Source: Salegentibacter sp.
GTDB lineage: Bacteria; Bacteroidota; Bacteroidia; Flavobacteriales; Flavobacteriaceae
Direction of reading: 5' to 3'
Assembly (NCBI GenBank): GCA_017795085.1
Contig: CP051246.1
Span: 3,536,514 to 3,600,513, forward strand
DNA: 64,000 bases
In this document: piece after piece, positions 25,513 through 35,810 of the stretch
How the letters are laid out: every line of letters begins with the position of its first letter
How positions within the stretch are numbered: the stretch's first letter is position 1
The notes under the pieces: generated by a model
Database searches by the model: none
Told to the model about the DNA's origin: nothing
The model's input: the letters and a program-made list of their open reading frames with translations, nothing else
Program-made: the position numbers and the translations under genes

Positions 25513-27003
25513 TTAATTATAACCGGGATTTTGCTCATAAAGGTCTTCTCTAACAGTTAACTGATCAAACGGAATGGGGTAAATAATCCAGTTGGCTTCC
25601 ATTTCATCCGCCATCACATCTCTATCGTCTTCAGTAGGTAACCAGGCATTCATAACTTCTAAGACCAAACCAGAACGAACCAGGTCATGCCACCTTAAAC
25701 CTTCTCCGGCAAATTCCCTTTTTCTTTCCTCCATCAACATTTCCAGGTCTACACCATTTACCGGCCCAAGACCAGCCCTTTCACGAACATTATTTACAAT
25801 TTCATCTACTTCACCCTGAGAACCGGATGCTTCTTGTAAAATTGCTTCAGCTTTCATCATAAGTACATCGGTATATCGAATTAAAGGATAGTTAATACCC
25901 CAATCAAATCGATCTTGACCTGCTTCTTCCTCATCTAAGAATTTGCGATAAAAAGGTCTGGGGTCAAAATTATCGTTAATATCAGTATAGCCTTCCTGAA
26001 TATTGAATTCACGACGAACGTCCCCTTCTCCGTAGCTTTCTAATAAATCGTCTGATACTTCTTTAACCTCAAGTCCTCCTGGAAATGGTATTCCTACAGC
26101 ATTAAAGTAATTACTCGGTGCCATATAGCCTGGATAATAACTACCTACACCCAGTCCATCGCCCATAAACTGAACGTCAAAAACTATATCTGGATTATTT
26201 TCATTATTATAAGAAAATATCTCTGCATAGTCGTCTACCCAGGAATAAGGTCCGTTATTAATCACATCATTTAACAAAGTAAGTGCCTCGTCGTATTCAT
26301 TTACTCCCAAGCCAGGCCCATTAATACCGTAATCAGGTCCTGAACGGGTTAAGTGCACTTTTGCTTTTAGAGCCATTGCCGCCCAACTTGTCGCCCTTCC
26401 TGTATCATCCTGGTTATTCGGAAGTAAACTAATTGCATCGTTAAGATCGCTAACAATTAAAGCGTAAACCTCCTCCGGGTTACTACGTGGAATTTCCAAA
26501 GCTTCCTCTGGCGAGACAAAGGTTTCAAAAACCGGCACAGCTCCATACCAACGAACAAGGTCAAAATAATATACTGCCCTTAAAAATTTGGCCTGGCCTT
26601 CCAGGTTATTCCTTACTTCATTATCCGACACTACATCTTCTGTTAACTGATCAAGAACTGTATTAGCTCTCATAATACCATTAAAATTATTATTCCAGGT
26701 ATCAGTTATAAGGCTATTGGCGGCAAGAGAACGAGTAAAATTATTGATTTCTTCATGATCCCTCACCCCAACTTCTGTAGTAGCATACATATTATCAGAC
26801 CTAATTTCAGAAAGATCAAAATACCTTTCAGCTTTAGGCATTAACTGGTTATAAATCCCGTTAACGGCATTCTGAAAATCACTCTCATTTTGATAGAAAT
26901 TATTACTACCAACCTCAGATATAGGAGTTTGCTCAAGCTCATCTTCACAAGAAAAGAAGATTAAAGCTACTGCTACATATAATATTATTGATATTCTTTT
27001 CAT
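25513..27003 (-). CDS. SusD/RagB family outer-membrane glycan-binding lipoprotein (pair 1)
   Basis: A 496-residue surface lipoprotein with lipobox Cys19 (FFSCEDEL). SusD-family features: early NNFYQNESDFQNAVNGIYN helix, tetratricopeptide-like helices around LEGQAKFLRAVYYFDLVRWYG and ARATSWAAMALKAKVHLTR-like RATSWAAMALKAKVHLTR, and the C-terminal ERKREFAGEGLRWHDLVR, then IPFDQL and NPGYN at the end. It forms the lid of the TonB-dependent transporter encoded 9 bases upstream and captures glycan at the surface. The family-typical end followed by a terminator marks the end of this operon. Confidence 0.95.
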   Translation of the reverse strand: MKRISIILYVAVALIFFSCEDELEQTPISEVGSNNFYQNESDFQNAVNGIYNQLMPKAERYFDLSEIRSDNMYATTEVGVRDHEEINNFTRSLAANSLITDTWNNNFNGIMRANTVLDQLTEDVVSDNEVRNNLEGQAKFLRAVYYFDLVRWYGAVPVFETFVSPEEALEIPRSNPEEVYALIVSDLNDAISLLPNNQDDTGRATSWAAMALKAKVHLTRSGPDYGINGPGLGVNEYDEALTLLNDVINNGPYSWVDDYAEIFSYNNENNPDIVFDVQFMGDGLGVGSYYPGYMAPSNYFNAVGIPFPGGLEVKEVSDDLLESYGEGDVRREFNIQEGYTDINDNFDPRPFYRKFLDEEEAGQDRFDWGINYPLIRYTDVLMMKAEAILQEASGSQGEVDEIVNNVRERAGLGPVNGVDLEMLMEERKREFAGEGLRWHDLVRSGLVLEVMNAWLPTEDDRDVMADEMEANWIIYPIPFDQLTVREDLYEQNPGYN

Positions 27004-27012
27004 AACGCTTTT

Positions 27013-30000
27013 TTAAAATGTAAGATTTAGTCCTAAGGTTATTGTTTTTGATAAAGGAAAAGCTCCATAGTCATCACCATTATAGTTTCGTGCTTCCGGG
27101 TTGTAACCTCCATCATACTCATCATCTCCAAACCAATTTTCTGCTGAAGCGTAAACCCTTGCGCCTGATAAAACATTACTTCCCTCAAGCAGATCATCAA
27201 AATTATAACCTAAGGTGATATTTCTTATTCTCCAGTAATCGGTTTTATAAAGCCAATCTGTACTTTTAACAAAACCAAAGCTAGAGTTTGCTTTTCCACG
27301 CTCACCTGACCCGGGATTCTCCGGGCTTCTCCACCTATCACGATGTATTCCAAGCGTATTTTCAACCAAGCCCTGTCCTGTACGATCCAGTCCTCTTCCG
27401 AAAAGTGAATACAAATAACCTCCTGTTTGCCCCTGAAGTAAAACTCTTAGATCAAAATTTTTGTATCCGAAGGTATTTGTAATACCATAAATATAATCGG
27501 GACTTGGATCGCCAGATAAAATTCGGTCGTCATACGAGATAACTCCATCCTCATTAGCATCTAAATATTTTGGATCTCCCACGGTTTGGTTGTCATTTAC
27601 CAACGGCACCCCATTATCAATATCTTCCTGGGTTAAGATACCATCACGCTGAATTACATAAAAGCTATTAATAGGCTCTCCAACGGTGGTAATTTTATGT
27701 GGTTGATCGTGAGCTCCAGAATAAATAGGATTATTATCAGGGCCTAATTTTTTTACTTCATTTTCATTATGGGTAATATTAAAATTAGTTGTCCAGGTGA
27801 AGTCGCCTGTAAAATTGCGGGTAGTTAACTCAAATTCCCAACCCCAATTATCTACCTCTCCAATATTGGTAAGGGCAGAACTAAATCCTGTTGCGGTAGG
27901 TACCGGTATACTTAAAAGTAGATTTTTATTAGTTTTAGTATAATAGTCAAAAGAACTAACAATTCTATTCTGGAATAAACTAATATCAACTCCAAGGTTT
28001 GTGGTTTCAGCATCTTCCCAACCAAGGTTAGGGTTAGGGAAATTTCCAGGAACCTGGCCGCTTACAAAATTACCTCCAAAGGAGTAATTCGCAAAGCCTA
28101 ACATAGCTATAGATGAATAGTTTCCAATTTCACTATTTCCGGAAAGCCCCCAACTTGCTCGTAGCTTAAGGTCATTTATCGCACCTAAACCTTCCATAAA
28201 ATTTTCTTCTGAAACTCTCCAACCGGCAGAAAAAGAAGGAAACACTCCCCATCGTGTATCTTCACCAAACCTTGAGGAGCCATCTCTCCTAACTGTACCT
28301 CCTATAAGGTACTTATCTTTAAAGCTATATTGCGCCCTACCAAAATAAGACAACATAGCATATTGACTTTCAGAGGTACTAGAACCACTACTTATATCAT
28401 TTGCCGCATTTAAAGTAGTAATATCATCTGTACCAAATCCACCGGCACTTGATAAATTAAAGTTAGCTATTTTTCCAAAGTTATACGACATACCTGCTAA
28501 TAAAGACACATCATGATCTTCATTAAACACTCTATTGTAAGAGAGTGTATTTTCATTAACAAAAGTCTGTCTTCTATACCCATTATAACTACCCGAGGCC
28601 TGACGTGAACCGCGTTGTCCACTCACAAAAGAAGGACGGAAATTTTTATCGGTCATATCAGCATGATCCAGGTTTACTGTAGATTTAAAAGCCAGGTCTT
28701 CTAATATTTTATACTCAGCATTTAAAGTAGCTAAAGTTCTAAAAATCTCTGTTGTACCAATTGAATTTTGGATTACCCGTAAAGGACTGTTTCTTGACAC
28801 ACCCCATTGATATGGTATATTATCTCCGGTATTTACATCTAAACCAACATCGGCCTCCTGAACAGGAGTCATTCCAGAAGCTATATGCATTTGCTGGTCC
28901 TTACCTTCCACCCCGGGATCATTAGCAACTGAGAATGATGGGCTCACATTTAATCCAAAAGAAAGGCGGTCGTTAGCTTGTACTTCTATATTTGCCCTTG
29001 CCGAATAACGCTTGTAATCCAGGCCTACGGCTACACCTTCCTGATCTAAATAGTCTCCAGAAACATAGTACTTAACATTGTCTGTTCCACCAGATGCTGT
29101 TGCCTGATAATTTTGCATTACTCCGGTACGAAATATTTCATCCTGCCAATCAATTAAGGTTAAACCTTCATAATTTGGATCTAACCAACGTTCATCAAGC
29201 ATTAATTGATTATTAAAACTACCGTGGATTGCTTCTCTTTGTGCAGTAGTTTGGTCAGCCGTACGTCCCTCTCCAGAATTTACCCAATTATGATTAACCA
29301 TTTCTACCGCACGGTCAATCCATTCTTCCGGGCTTAATACATCCAGCTTCTTAACGGTTTGACTTATACCATTTGAAGCATTAAGTGTAATTCTGGGAGC
29401 TCCTGTTTTTCCCGATTTCGTATTAATAATCACTACTCCGTTTGCCCCTCGAGATCCATAGATCGCTGCCGCAGAGGCATCTTTTAAAACCTGGATAGAC
29501 TCAATGTCATTTGGATTTATATTATCTAAAGGGTTACCGCCGGAAAAACCTCCACCCGAATTTTGGGACGAAACATCCAAAGGAAATCCATCTATTACAT
29601 AAAGAGGCTGATCACTTGCTGAAATGGAACCGGTTCCACGAACCTGGATATTAAAAGCAGCACCGGGCACTCCACTGGTTTGTTGCACTCTAACTCCTGC
29701 CATTTGACCGATTAAAGCCTGATCTACCCTATTAATAGGGCGATTTTCAATTGCATCACTATCCATTACTGCAACAGCATTGGTTATACTACGCTCCTTT
29801 TGCGTACCATAACCAACAACCACCACTTCCTCAAGTTCCGAATCGCTTTCCTGCATGGTAACATCATACGAATCATCAGCTCCTACAGTAACTTCCAGGG
29901 TTTCAAGCCCCATAAAAGTGAATATAAGCACTTCTCCTTCTTCTGCTCCAATAGAAAATTCACCATCAAAATTGGTCTGGGTCCCTTCATTAGTTCCACC

Positions 30001-30141
30001 AACAACAATATTTACTCCAGGCAATGGCAACCCACTCTCATCGGTTACCGTACCTGTTACCGTCTTTTCCTGAGCCACCATACCGTAGCTAATGAAAAAG
30101 CTGCAAAAGCCTAATAAAATTTTCTTTAAAAAGTGTTTCAT
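27013..30141 (-). CDS. SusC/RagA family TonB-dependent glycan transporter (pair 1)
   Basis: A 1042-residue outer-membrane beta-barrel that imports oligosaccharides with energy from TonB. Order: signal peptide (to about GMVAQ), carboxypeptidase-regulatory-like domain (TGTVTDESGLPLPGVNIVV), the SELEEVVVVGYGTQKE segment, plug domain (ALIGQMAGVRV, VIDGFPLD, LKDASAAAIYGSRGANGVVI), then about 800 residues of barrel ending in ITLGLNLTF. The start at 30141 is chosen because a longer frame (to 30216) would run over the promoter and add a leader with no signal-peptide logic. Promoter B is just upstream; SusD follows after 9 bases. Confidence 0.96.
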   Translation of the reverse strand: MKHFLKKILLGFCSFFISYGMVAQEKTVTGTVTDESGLPLPGVNIVVGGTNEGTQTNFDGEFSIGAEEGEVLIFTFMGLETLEVTVGADDSYDVTMQESDSELEEVVVVGYGTQKERSITNAVAVMDSDAIENRPINRVDQALIGQMAGVRVQQTSGVPGAAFNIQVRGTGSISASDQPLYVIDGFPLDVSSQNSGGGFSGGNPLDNINPNDIESIQVLKDASAAAIYGSRGANGVVIINTKSGKTGAPRITLNASNGISQTVKKLDVLSPEEWIDRAVEMVNHNWVNSGEGRTADQTTAQREAIHGSFNNQLMLDERWLDPNYEGLTLIDWQDEIFRTGVMQNYQATASGGTDNVKYYVSGDYLDQEGVAVGLDYKRYSARANIEVQANDRLSFGLNVSPSFSVANDPGVEGKDQQMHIASGMTPVQEADVGLDVNTGDNIPYQWGVSRNSPLRVIQNSIGTTEIFRTLATLNAEYKILEDLAFKSTVNLDHADMTDKNFRPSFVSGQRGSRQASGSYNGYRRQTFVNENTLSYNRVFNEDHDVSLLAGMSYNFGKIANFNLSSAGGFGTDDITTLNAANDISSGSSTSESQYAMLSYFGRAQYSFKDKYLIGGTVRRDGSSRFGEDTRWGVFPSFSAGWRVSEENFMEGLGAINDLKLRASWGLSGNSEIGNYSSIAMLGFANYSFGGNFVSGQVPGNFPNPNLGWEDAETTNLGVDISLFQNRIVSSFDYYTKTNKNLLLSIPVPTATGFSSALTNIGEVDNWGWEFELTTRNFTGDFTWTTNFNITHNENEVKKLGPDNNPIYSGAHDQPHKITTVGEPINSFYVIQRDGILTQEDIDNGVPLVNDNQTVGDPKYLDANEDGVISYDDRILSGDPSPDYIYGITNTFGYKNFDLRVLLQGQTGGYLYSLFGRGLDRTGQGLVENTLGIHRDRWRSPENPGSGERGKANSSFGFVKSTDWLYKTDYWRIRNITLGYNFDDLLEGSNVLSGARVYASAENWFGDDEYDGGYNPEARNYNGDDYGAFPLSKTITLGLNLTF

Positions 30142-30185
30142 ATCTTTTTGTATTATAAAATTGTTTTTACAATTACTTAGCATTT

Positions 30186-30230
30186 CAAATATATTTAGTG
30201 ATTTACTACATAGCATCCTGTACTATGCTG
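30186..30230 (-). promoter_or_regulatory. Regulated promoter B upstream of SusC 1
   Basis: Minus strand: CAGCAT-AGTA-CAGGAT (30230 to 30215), 21 bases, then TATATTTG (30193 to 30186), a perfect TAnnTTTG -7 box, about 45 bases before the start codon. GCTA follows the second half-site. Confidence 0.85.
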
Positions 30231-30342
30231 AAGGCTTTATAAAAAAATACAATAAACGCAAAAAAACACCCTATTTATAGATAAAAAATTAATATACATG
30301 CAATTAAATGCGTATTTTTTTTATACTTTAAAACACATGAAA

Positions 30343-30376
30343 CAAAAAAGCGCTATATCCTATTGACATAGCGCTT
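30343..30376 (-). terminator. Rho-independent terminator after the SusC/SusD pair 2
   Basis: Perfect 9-base arms AAGCGCTAT (30368-30376, minus strand) and ATAGCGCTT (30348-30356) with an 11-base loop and a T-run, 29 bases after the SusD 2 stop. It separates pair 2 from promoter B. Confidence 0.92.
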
Positions 30377-30405
30377 CGTTTCAAACAAACAAATTAAAAT
30401 TTAAC

Positions 30406-32352
30406 TTAATATCCCGGATTTTGCATTTCTTGTTTTTGTTCAGAGGTTAAAGGCTTTCCTGAACTATATACCGCATCTAAAAATGACTGAGGTATTGGAC
30501 GCAACTTATGATAATCTTGGATATATGAAGCTGCATCTGGATTATAAGCTTTAACTCGATCGACAAGAGTTTCGGTTCTACTTAAAGTTTCCCAACGATG
30601 AAACTCACCACAAAGTTCTCGTGAACGCTCATTTAAAAGAAAACAAAGCATCCTATCGTATGTACTGGAATATCCCAATTTTGAAATAACCCGTTCATCT
30701 TCTTCAGGCATATTATCTATATCTGTGATTTGCAAATTAGTAGGCTCTTGAGTTGCACTAATATTCACAGATTCATAATAAGAGTTCTCCATTATAAGAG
30801 AGTTATTATTCGGATCCCAATCAAGCGGTGAAGATGGCCAGGCAGCAGCCCCATCCGTATAATAATCTCGTTCTTCACCAGCTTTATATGAAGCTCGCTC
30901 TCTAACAGGGTTAATATAAGCAAGTGCTTCATCAAAAGATCTTATTCCCATATCGGCCAATTTTATCAAGGCTTCAGCTCCTATAAGATAAGTCTCTGCC
31001 GATCTTGCAAGAATAGCATCTCGTACGCCCCTATTATCATTTATTGCTGTTCGGGCCGCATCATAATGCTTGGTTAATGAAGGAAAACGAGGTTCGTCTA
31101 ATAAAGATCTTCCATCGCCAGCCTGTGCTACATATACTGAAGGAATTACTTTTCCCGTTTCGTCATAGGTAATTTCTTCAAGATATTTTGTTTTTTCAAA
31201 CCTGTTGTCTCCAGGCTCATTGATAATAAACATAACCCCAAGATCGCCATTAACAAATTGATCGGAGCCATTGTTTAATCGATGTTTTGTCCTAAAACTC
31301 TTCCAGAATCGTGAATCCTTTTCCAGATCATAGTTTTCGTAGGTAAAATAAGTAGGAGCAAGCCTAGTGTAAGGTCTCATTCCTGTAAGGTCTCTTACCA
31401 TATAGGGTAAGTCATCATATTTTGCTGTATAAATTACGTGGCTAAAGTTTCTACCTTCAGCTCCTCTATCTGCTGTAAACTGTGCTGAAAGAATAATCTC
31501 GGATAAAAATTCATTTTCACCATCTGGTTCGGTATAATTCCATAAATCACCATAATTAGGTGCTAAGGGATGATTAGCTATAACTTCATCTACCAAAGAA
31601 ACAGCCTGCTCCAAATCAGATTGCTTGCTAGCCCCATTCCACTCATCATTTATTTCGCTCGCCCTGGAGAGATAAGCTTTTGCCAGATAATGAGCAACAG
31701 CATCTTTTGAAACTCTTGCTGGCGAGCCCTCGTTAGGCAATAGGTTATAAGCCTCATTAAAATCAGAAATTATTTGAGCATAAACCTCTTCTTCTGGGGC
31801 TCTCGTAAATTCATTTTCTACAGTTGTACTTACTGTTAATTTTAAAGGTACTGCTCCAAATTGTCTTACCAACCGAAGATAACTAAAGGCTCTAAAAAAA
31901 TATCCCTCCCCAAGTGCTCTCTTTTTAATAGCATCATTGGTAGACTCAATTTCAGTAGCATATTTAATAAGTTGATTAGCTGAATTTATTCCAACATACA
32001 GATAATCCCATTGTTCTGCAGCACTCACGGTATTTGAATTTAATGAAGGAACAATAGATTGCAAACCACTATCATAATTATTCCAAACTCCGTTAGAATC
32101 ATCTCCTCCAACAAGGAATTCATCTGTACCATAATTTGTGGATACGTATTCCAGCTCTGACGAAAACGGGAAGGCAAGTACCCTGTAATACGTTCCGATT
32201 GCTAAAGACAAAATACCTTCTTCTGTTTCGTAATATTCAAGATCTGGCTGCGTCTCTAAAGTTTCATCTAAAAAATCTTTTTCACAAGAAAGCAAGCCAC
32301 TTATACACACTAAAAACAGGCTAAGCTTTATATTTTTTATACATATTTTCAT
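30406..32352 (-). CDS. SusD/RagB family outer-membrane glycan-binding lipoprotein (pair 2)
   Basis: A 648-residue surface lipoprotein, lipobox Cys23 (GLLSCEKDF). The family pattern is clear: ILSLAIGTYYRVLAF, GEGYFFRAFSYLRLVRQFG, VSKDAVAHYLAKAYLSRASE, a C-terminal NERSRELCGEFHRWETLSR and the final IPQSFLDAV/NPGY. It is about 150 residues longer than pair 1's SusD, so the two pairs probably bind different glycans or fragments. Encoded 22 bases after its SusC partner. Predicted to act at the cell surface. Confidence 0.95.
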   Translation of the reverse strand: MKICIKNIKLSLFLVCISGLLSCEKDFLDETLETQPDLEYYETEEGILSLAIGTYYRVLAFPFSSELEYVSTNYGTDEFLVGGDDSNGVWNNYDSGLQSIVPSLNSNTVSAAEQWDYLYVGINSANQLIKYATEIESTNDAIKKRALGEGYFFRAFSYLRLVRQFGAVPLKLTVSTTVENEFTRAPEEEVYAQIISDFNEAYNLLPNEGSPARVSKDAVAHYLAKAYLSRASEINDEWNGASKQSDLEQAVSLVDEVIANHPLAPNYGDLWNYTEPDGENEFLSEIILSAQFTADRGAEGRNFSHVIYTAKYDDLPYMVRDLTGMRPYTRLAPTYFTYENYDLEKDSRFWKSFRTKHRLNNGSDQFVNGDLGVMFIINEPGDNRFEKTKYLEEITYDETGKVIPSVYVAQAGDGRSLLDEPRFPSLTKHYDAARTAINDNRGVRDAILARSAETYLIGAEALIKLADMGIRSFDEALAYINPVRERASYKAGEERDYYTDGAAAWPSSPLDWDPNNNSLIMENSYYESVNISATQEPTNLQITDIDNMPEEDERVISKLGYSSTYDRMLCFLLNERSRELCGEFHRWETLSRTETLVDRVKAYNPDAASYIQDYHKLRPIPQSFLDAVYSSGKPLTSEQKQEMQNPGY

Positions 32353-32374
32353 AATCTAAATGTTTACACGTTTG

Positions 32375-35300
32375 TTAAAAATCAATATTAAGCCCGGTTG
32401 TGAATCCTCGATTCCATGACGGACTATTAACATCTAAATCTACCCAGTCCACATCTGAAAAAATCATCCCAGGATTTTGTGCCTGAACATAAAAACGAAT
32501 GTTACTCAACCCAATACTCTTTGCAAAACCACTGGAAAAGTTATACCCAAGTGATATATTTCGAATTTTTATAAAAGAGCCACTTTCATACCCCAGGGTT
32601 GTAGCAAATGGATCTCCAGTTCCCGCAGTATAAATAGGCTTTTGATATTTAGAATTTGTATTTGTTTCGGTATAATAATCAATCTTACGCTGGTTAAAAC
32701 GACCAGTTTGAGCTTCTCCTTCCGTATAATAAGTATATCCAAAACGGCCATACATGAAAACAGAAAGTTCAAAGTTTCCGTAATTAAAAGTATTAGTTAA
32801 ACCAAGGATATATTTTGGGAGGGTATTACCAATAATGGTCCTATCGTTATTAGCATCAATTCTATAATCTCCATTTTGATCGACAGGTCGTGAAAGTCCG
32901 GGCGAGAAATTGTGGCCATTTGCATTAAACCTGGCTATTTCCTCAGCATCAGATTCCTGCCAAATACCATTTGACTCATATCCATAAACAACCCCCAATT
33001 GCTCTCCAATAAACCAATTGTTGTTGATGTCATCTTCCGTTCCATTAGCAAGTTCAACAATATGATTGTCCTGCCAGGAGGCATTTAAAGTACTTTCCCA
33101 ACCAAATTTATCTAGGTCTAAATTTACCGTCTGTAAAGTTAAATCAATACCCTGGCTCGCTGTTTTCCCCACATTTTCATAAGTATCAACATACCCGGTT
33201 ACTGTTGGAAGGGTCTTAAGTAATAATAAATCATCTGTCTTAGAATTATAATAATCTAAACTCCCGGAAATTCTATAGTTCAATAATGAGAAATCTACAC
33301 CTACATTATACTGTGTTGTTGTTTCCCAACCAAGTTCTTTATTCGCAAAATTTGTAGACGTTATAGTTCCGCTAGACAAGGTACTTCCTGAAGGGTAAAA
33401 TAAAGGAATCAGCCCTCCTTTTGTTGAGTAGGGGTCTATTGCAGAATTTCCTGTTGAACCAACACCCAAACGCAATTTCCCCTGGTTTAGCCAATCTGTG
33501 TTTTCCAAAAAACTCTCTCTATCAAAACGCCAGGCCAAAGCCATACTTGGAAAGAAAGCCCATTTATTCCCTTCGGCCAACTGGGAAGCTCCATCGTACC
33601 TACCAGACAAAGTCAATATATAACGCTCATCGTAACCGTAATTAATCCGTCCCATATAAGAGTCTAGTTGTCTTTCTTCAATTCCAGAATCCCAGGTATT
33701 CAACTCAACATTGGTATTTGACAAAGCATTCCATTTTTGACTTGGAAATGGGATATTATCGGCCGCCATATTATTAAATTCGGTTTTAAACTGAGTCCGG
33801 CTTTGCAGGAAAGTAAGCCCAATATCATGCATCCCGAACTCTTTATCATAAAACAGTATATTATCTAGAGTATAGGATAAGTTCTGTTCTTTATACAATG
33901 ATGCATAACTAGACCCCGCACGTATTACAGATTGCGCATCTAAAAAAATACCATCCCTACCAACAGATATGTCTGGCCCAAAATTCATCCGATATCTTAA
34001 TCCGTCTAAAGCAGAAGAAAAAGCTGAAAAATCGACTTCTGAATAGAAGCTACCAAATGTTCTTATATTCATTCTTTGATCCTGAGAAAATTTTTCCTCA
34101 CCAATTACTGTTTTCACAGCATCATCCCCGCCGGGAAACTCGATTCTACTCCCTTCGTCATCATACGGAACAGCCCAGGCAAAAACACCACGTGCAGTAT
34201 CATACAAGCCTTCCCCATTTACATTAGAATTTCGCCCTGCTCCAGATTGTCCATATTCGTTTACTCCATAGCTTGCATTTATCGTGGCACCAAAAGAAAA
34301 CCAGTCGGTGGCATCAATATCTATACTCACTTTTCCTGTATAACGCCTGTAACTTTGTCCAATTACTGTCCCCACATTATCCAGAAAACCAAAAGACCCG
34401 TAAGCAGTCATTTTTTCTGAACCTCCACTAACGCTTAACGTATGTTGATTCGTTATTCCTGTTCTTGTAACAAAATCAGTCCAATCGGTAGACCGAACTT
34501 GAGAACCATCCCAGGCTCCTCCTTCCCAGCCTCTTAAAATATTTTCCCAGGAGTACGGATCTGCAGAACCTAAGAAAATATCAAAATCATTTTCCTGGGT
34601 AGGTTCATCTCCACGAGGAAAAGAATCTGGATCTGAATAATATTTAGCCCAACGCCTAAATTCAATATATTCTGATGCATTCATTAATTCACTTCTGTTT
34701 TCCAGGGTTTGAAAAGTAACCGCAGAATTCAGGCTTAAACTATAATTCCCTTCTTTTCCTCTTTTCGTAGAAACAATCACCACTCCGTTTGCTCCTCTCG
34801 ACCCGTAAATAGCGGTTGACGAAGCATCTTTAAGCACATCTATAGACTCTATATCTGAAGGGTTTATGTTTTCAATACCTCCGGAAATTAATGGTATACC
34901 ATCTACAACATACAGTGGAGAATTAGAGGCTGTTAAAGAACGAACACCACGAATTGTAATATCACCCACGGTCCCTGGTCTTTCACTGGTGGTGATATCT
35001 ACACCAGCCGCTTTACCCTGCATGGCCTCAATAGCATTATTTACTGGCCTGGAATTTATTTCCACTGAACTAACACTTACAATGGCTCCTGTAACATCAG
35101 ATTTCTTTTGTTCACCATACCCTACAACTACAACTTCCTCCAGGCTTTCATTATCATTCTGCATTACTACATCTATTTGATCTTCTACCCCAACTGTCTT
35201 CTCTACAGTTTGCATACCCATAAATGAGAAAATAAGAACATCTCCCTCACTAACGCTCAACGCATAATCCCCATCAAAATTTGTTTGGGTCCCAACACTT

Positions 35301-35449
35301 GTGCCTTTAACAGCTACATTTACCCCTGGCAAGGGAACACCATTATTATCAGTAATTGTTCCTGTAACTTCCCTATCCTGGGCAAGAATAGGAATGCTAA
35401 ATAAAAGACACCCTATATACATTAATAATTTTCGTGTTAGATGTTTCAT
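32375..35449 (-). CDS. SusC/RagA family TonB-dependent glycan transporter (pair 2)
   Basis: A 1024-residue outer-membrane transporter. Signal peptide (to about PILAQ, residue 24), carboxypeptidase-regulatory-like domain (TGTITDNNGVPLPGVNVAV), SLEEVVVVGYGEQKKSDVTG, plug (AIEAMQGKAAGVDI, VVDGIPLI, LKDASSTAIYGSRGANGVVI) and a C-terminal barrel ending TTGLNIDF. It is only moderately similar to the pair 1 transporter across the barrel. Promoter C lies about 35 bases upstream of the start and diverges from the promoter of the GH106 gene. Confidence 0.96.
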   Translation of the reverse strand: MKHLTRKLLMYIGCLLFSIPILAQDREVTGTITDNNGVPLPGVNVAVKGTSVGTQTNFDGDYALSVSEGDVLIFSFMGMQTVEKTVGVEDQIDVVMQNDNESLEEVVVVGYGEQKKSDVTGAIVSVSSVEINSRPVNNAIEAMQGKAAGVDITTSERPGTVGDITIRGVRSLTASNSPLYVVDGIPLISGGIENINPSDIESIDVLKDASSTAIYGSRGANGVVIVSTKRGKEGNYSLSLNSAVTFQTLENRSELMNASEYIEFRRWAKYYSDPDSFPRGDEPTQENDFDIFLGSADPYSWENILRGWEGGAWDGSQVRSTDWTDFVTRTGITNQHTLSVSGGSEKMTAYGSFGFLDNVGTVIGQSYRRYTGKVSIDIDATDWFSFGATINASYGVNEYGQSGAGRNSNVNGEGLYDTARGVFAWAVPYDDEGSRIEFPGGDDAVKTVIGEEKFSQDQRMNIRTFGSFYSEVDFSAFSSALDGLRYRMNFGPDISVGRDGIFLDAQSVIRAGSSYASLYKEQNLSYTLDNILFYDKEFGMHDIGLTFLQSRTQFKTEFNNMAADNIPFPSQKWNALSNTNVELNTWDSGIEERQLDSYMGRINYGYDERYILTLSGRYDGASQLAEGNKWAFFPSMALAWRFDRESFLENTDWLNQGKLRLGVGSTGNSAIDPYSTKGGLIPLFYPSGSTLSSGTITSTNFANKELGWETTTQYNVGVDFSLLNYRISGSLDYYNSKTDDLLLLKTLPTVTGYVDTYENVGKTASQGIDLTLQTVNLDLDKFGWESTLNASWQDNHIVELANGTEDDINNNWFIGEQLGVVYGYESNGIWQESDAEEIARFNANGHNFSPGLSRPVDQNGDYRIDANNDRTIIGNTLPKYILGLTNTFNYGNFELSVFMYGRFGYTYYTEGEAQTGRFNQRKIDYYTETNTNSKYQKPIYTAGTGDPFATTLGYESGSFIKIRNISLGYNFSSGFAKSIGLSNIRFYVQAQNPGMIFSDVDWVDLDVNSPSWNRGFTTGLNIDF

Positions 35450-35489
35450 ATAAGTAAATATATTTATGGGTTAAAAAAATATTAACAAT

Positions 35490-35534
35490 CAAATATATTT
35501 ACACCTTAACATTTAGCCATCCTGCACTGTACTG
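35490..35534 (-). promoter_or_regulatory. Regulated promoter C upstream of SusC 2
   Basis: Minus strand: CAGTAC-AGTG-CAGGAT (35534 to 35519), 21 bases, then TATATTTG (35497 to 35490), a perfect -7 box. One extra G stands before the GCTA that trails the second half-site. Confidence 0.85.
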
Positions 35535-35627
35535 CATGCATTGAAAATATGGCAATCAATTATTAAAATAGTAATACTTTTGACAATTAAATGAAAATTA
35601 ATTCGATAAAAATTTTCAAAACACCTA

Positions 35628-35656
35628 TATTATTTATATTTCATATATAAATAATA
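35628..35656. repeat. AT-only inverted repeat between divergent promoters
   Basis: Perfect 12-base arms TATTATTTATAT and ATATAAATAATA separated by TTCAT. It lies in the 475-base gap between SusC 2 and GH106, between promoters C and D. No gene is seen in that gap. Confidence 0.5.
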
Positions 35657-35810
35657 AAAGAAGACTTCTGTTTTATGTTAACTTTTTTTAACTTTATCAT
35701 TGGATTAAATAATAATTTTACCGATAAAAACACTTACTCCGAGAAATCATGTTAACACAATAAAATCTTTACAATTAAAGTTACCATCCATTATTGGTTT
35801 GTGTAAATTA

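Noticed and set aside
30142..30216. Longer SusC 1 reading frame
   Set aside because: It would be translated across the -7 box of promoter B, and the normal signal peptide begins at 30141.
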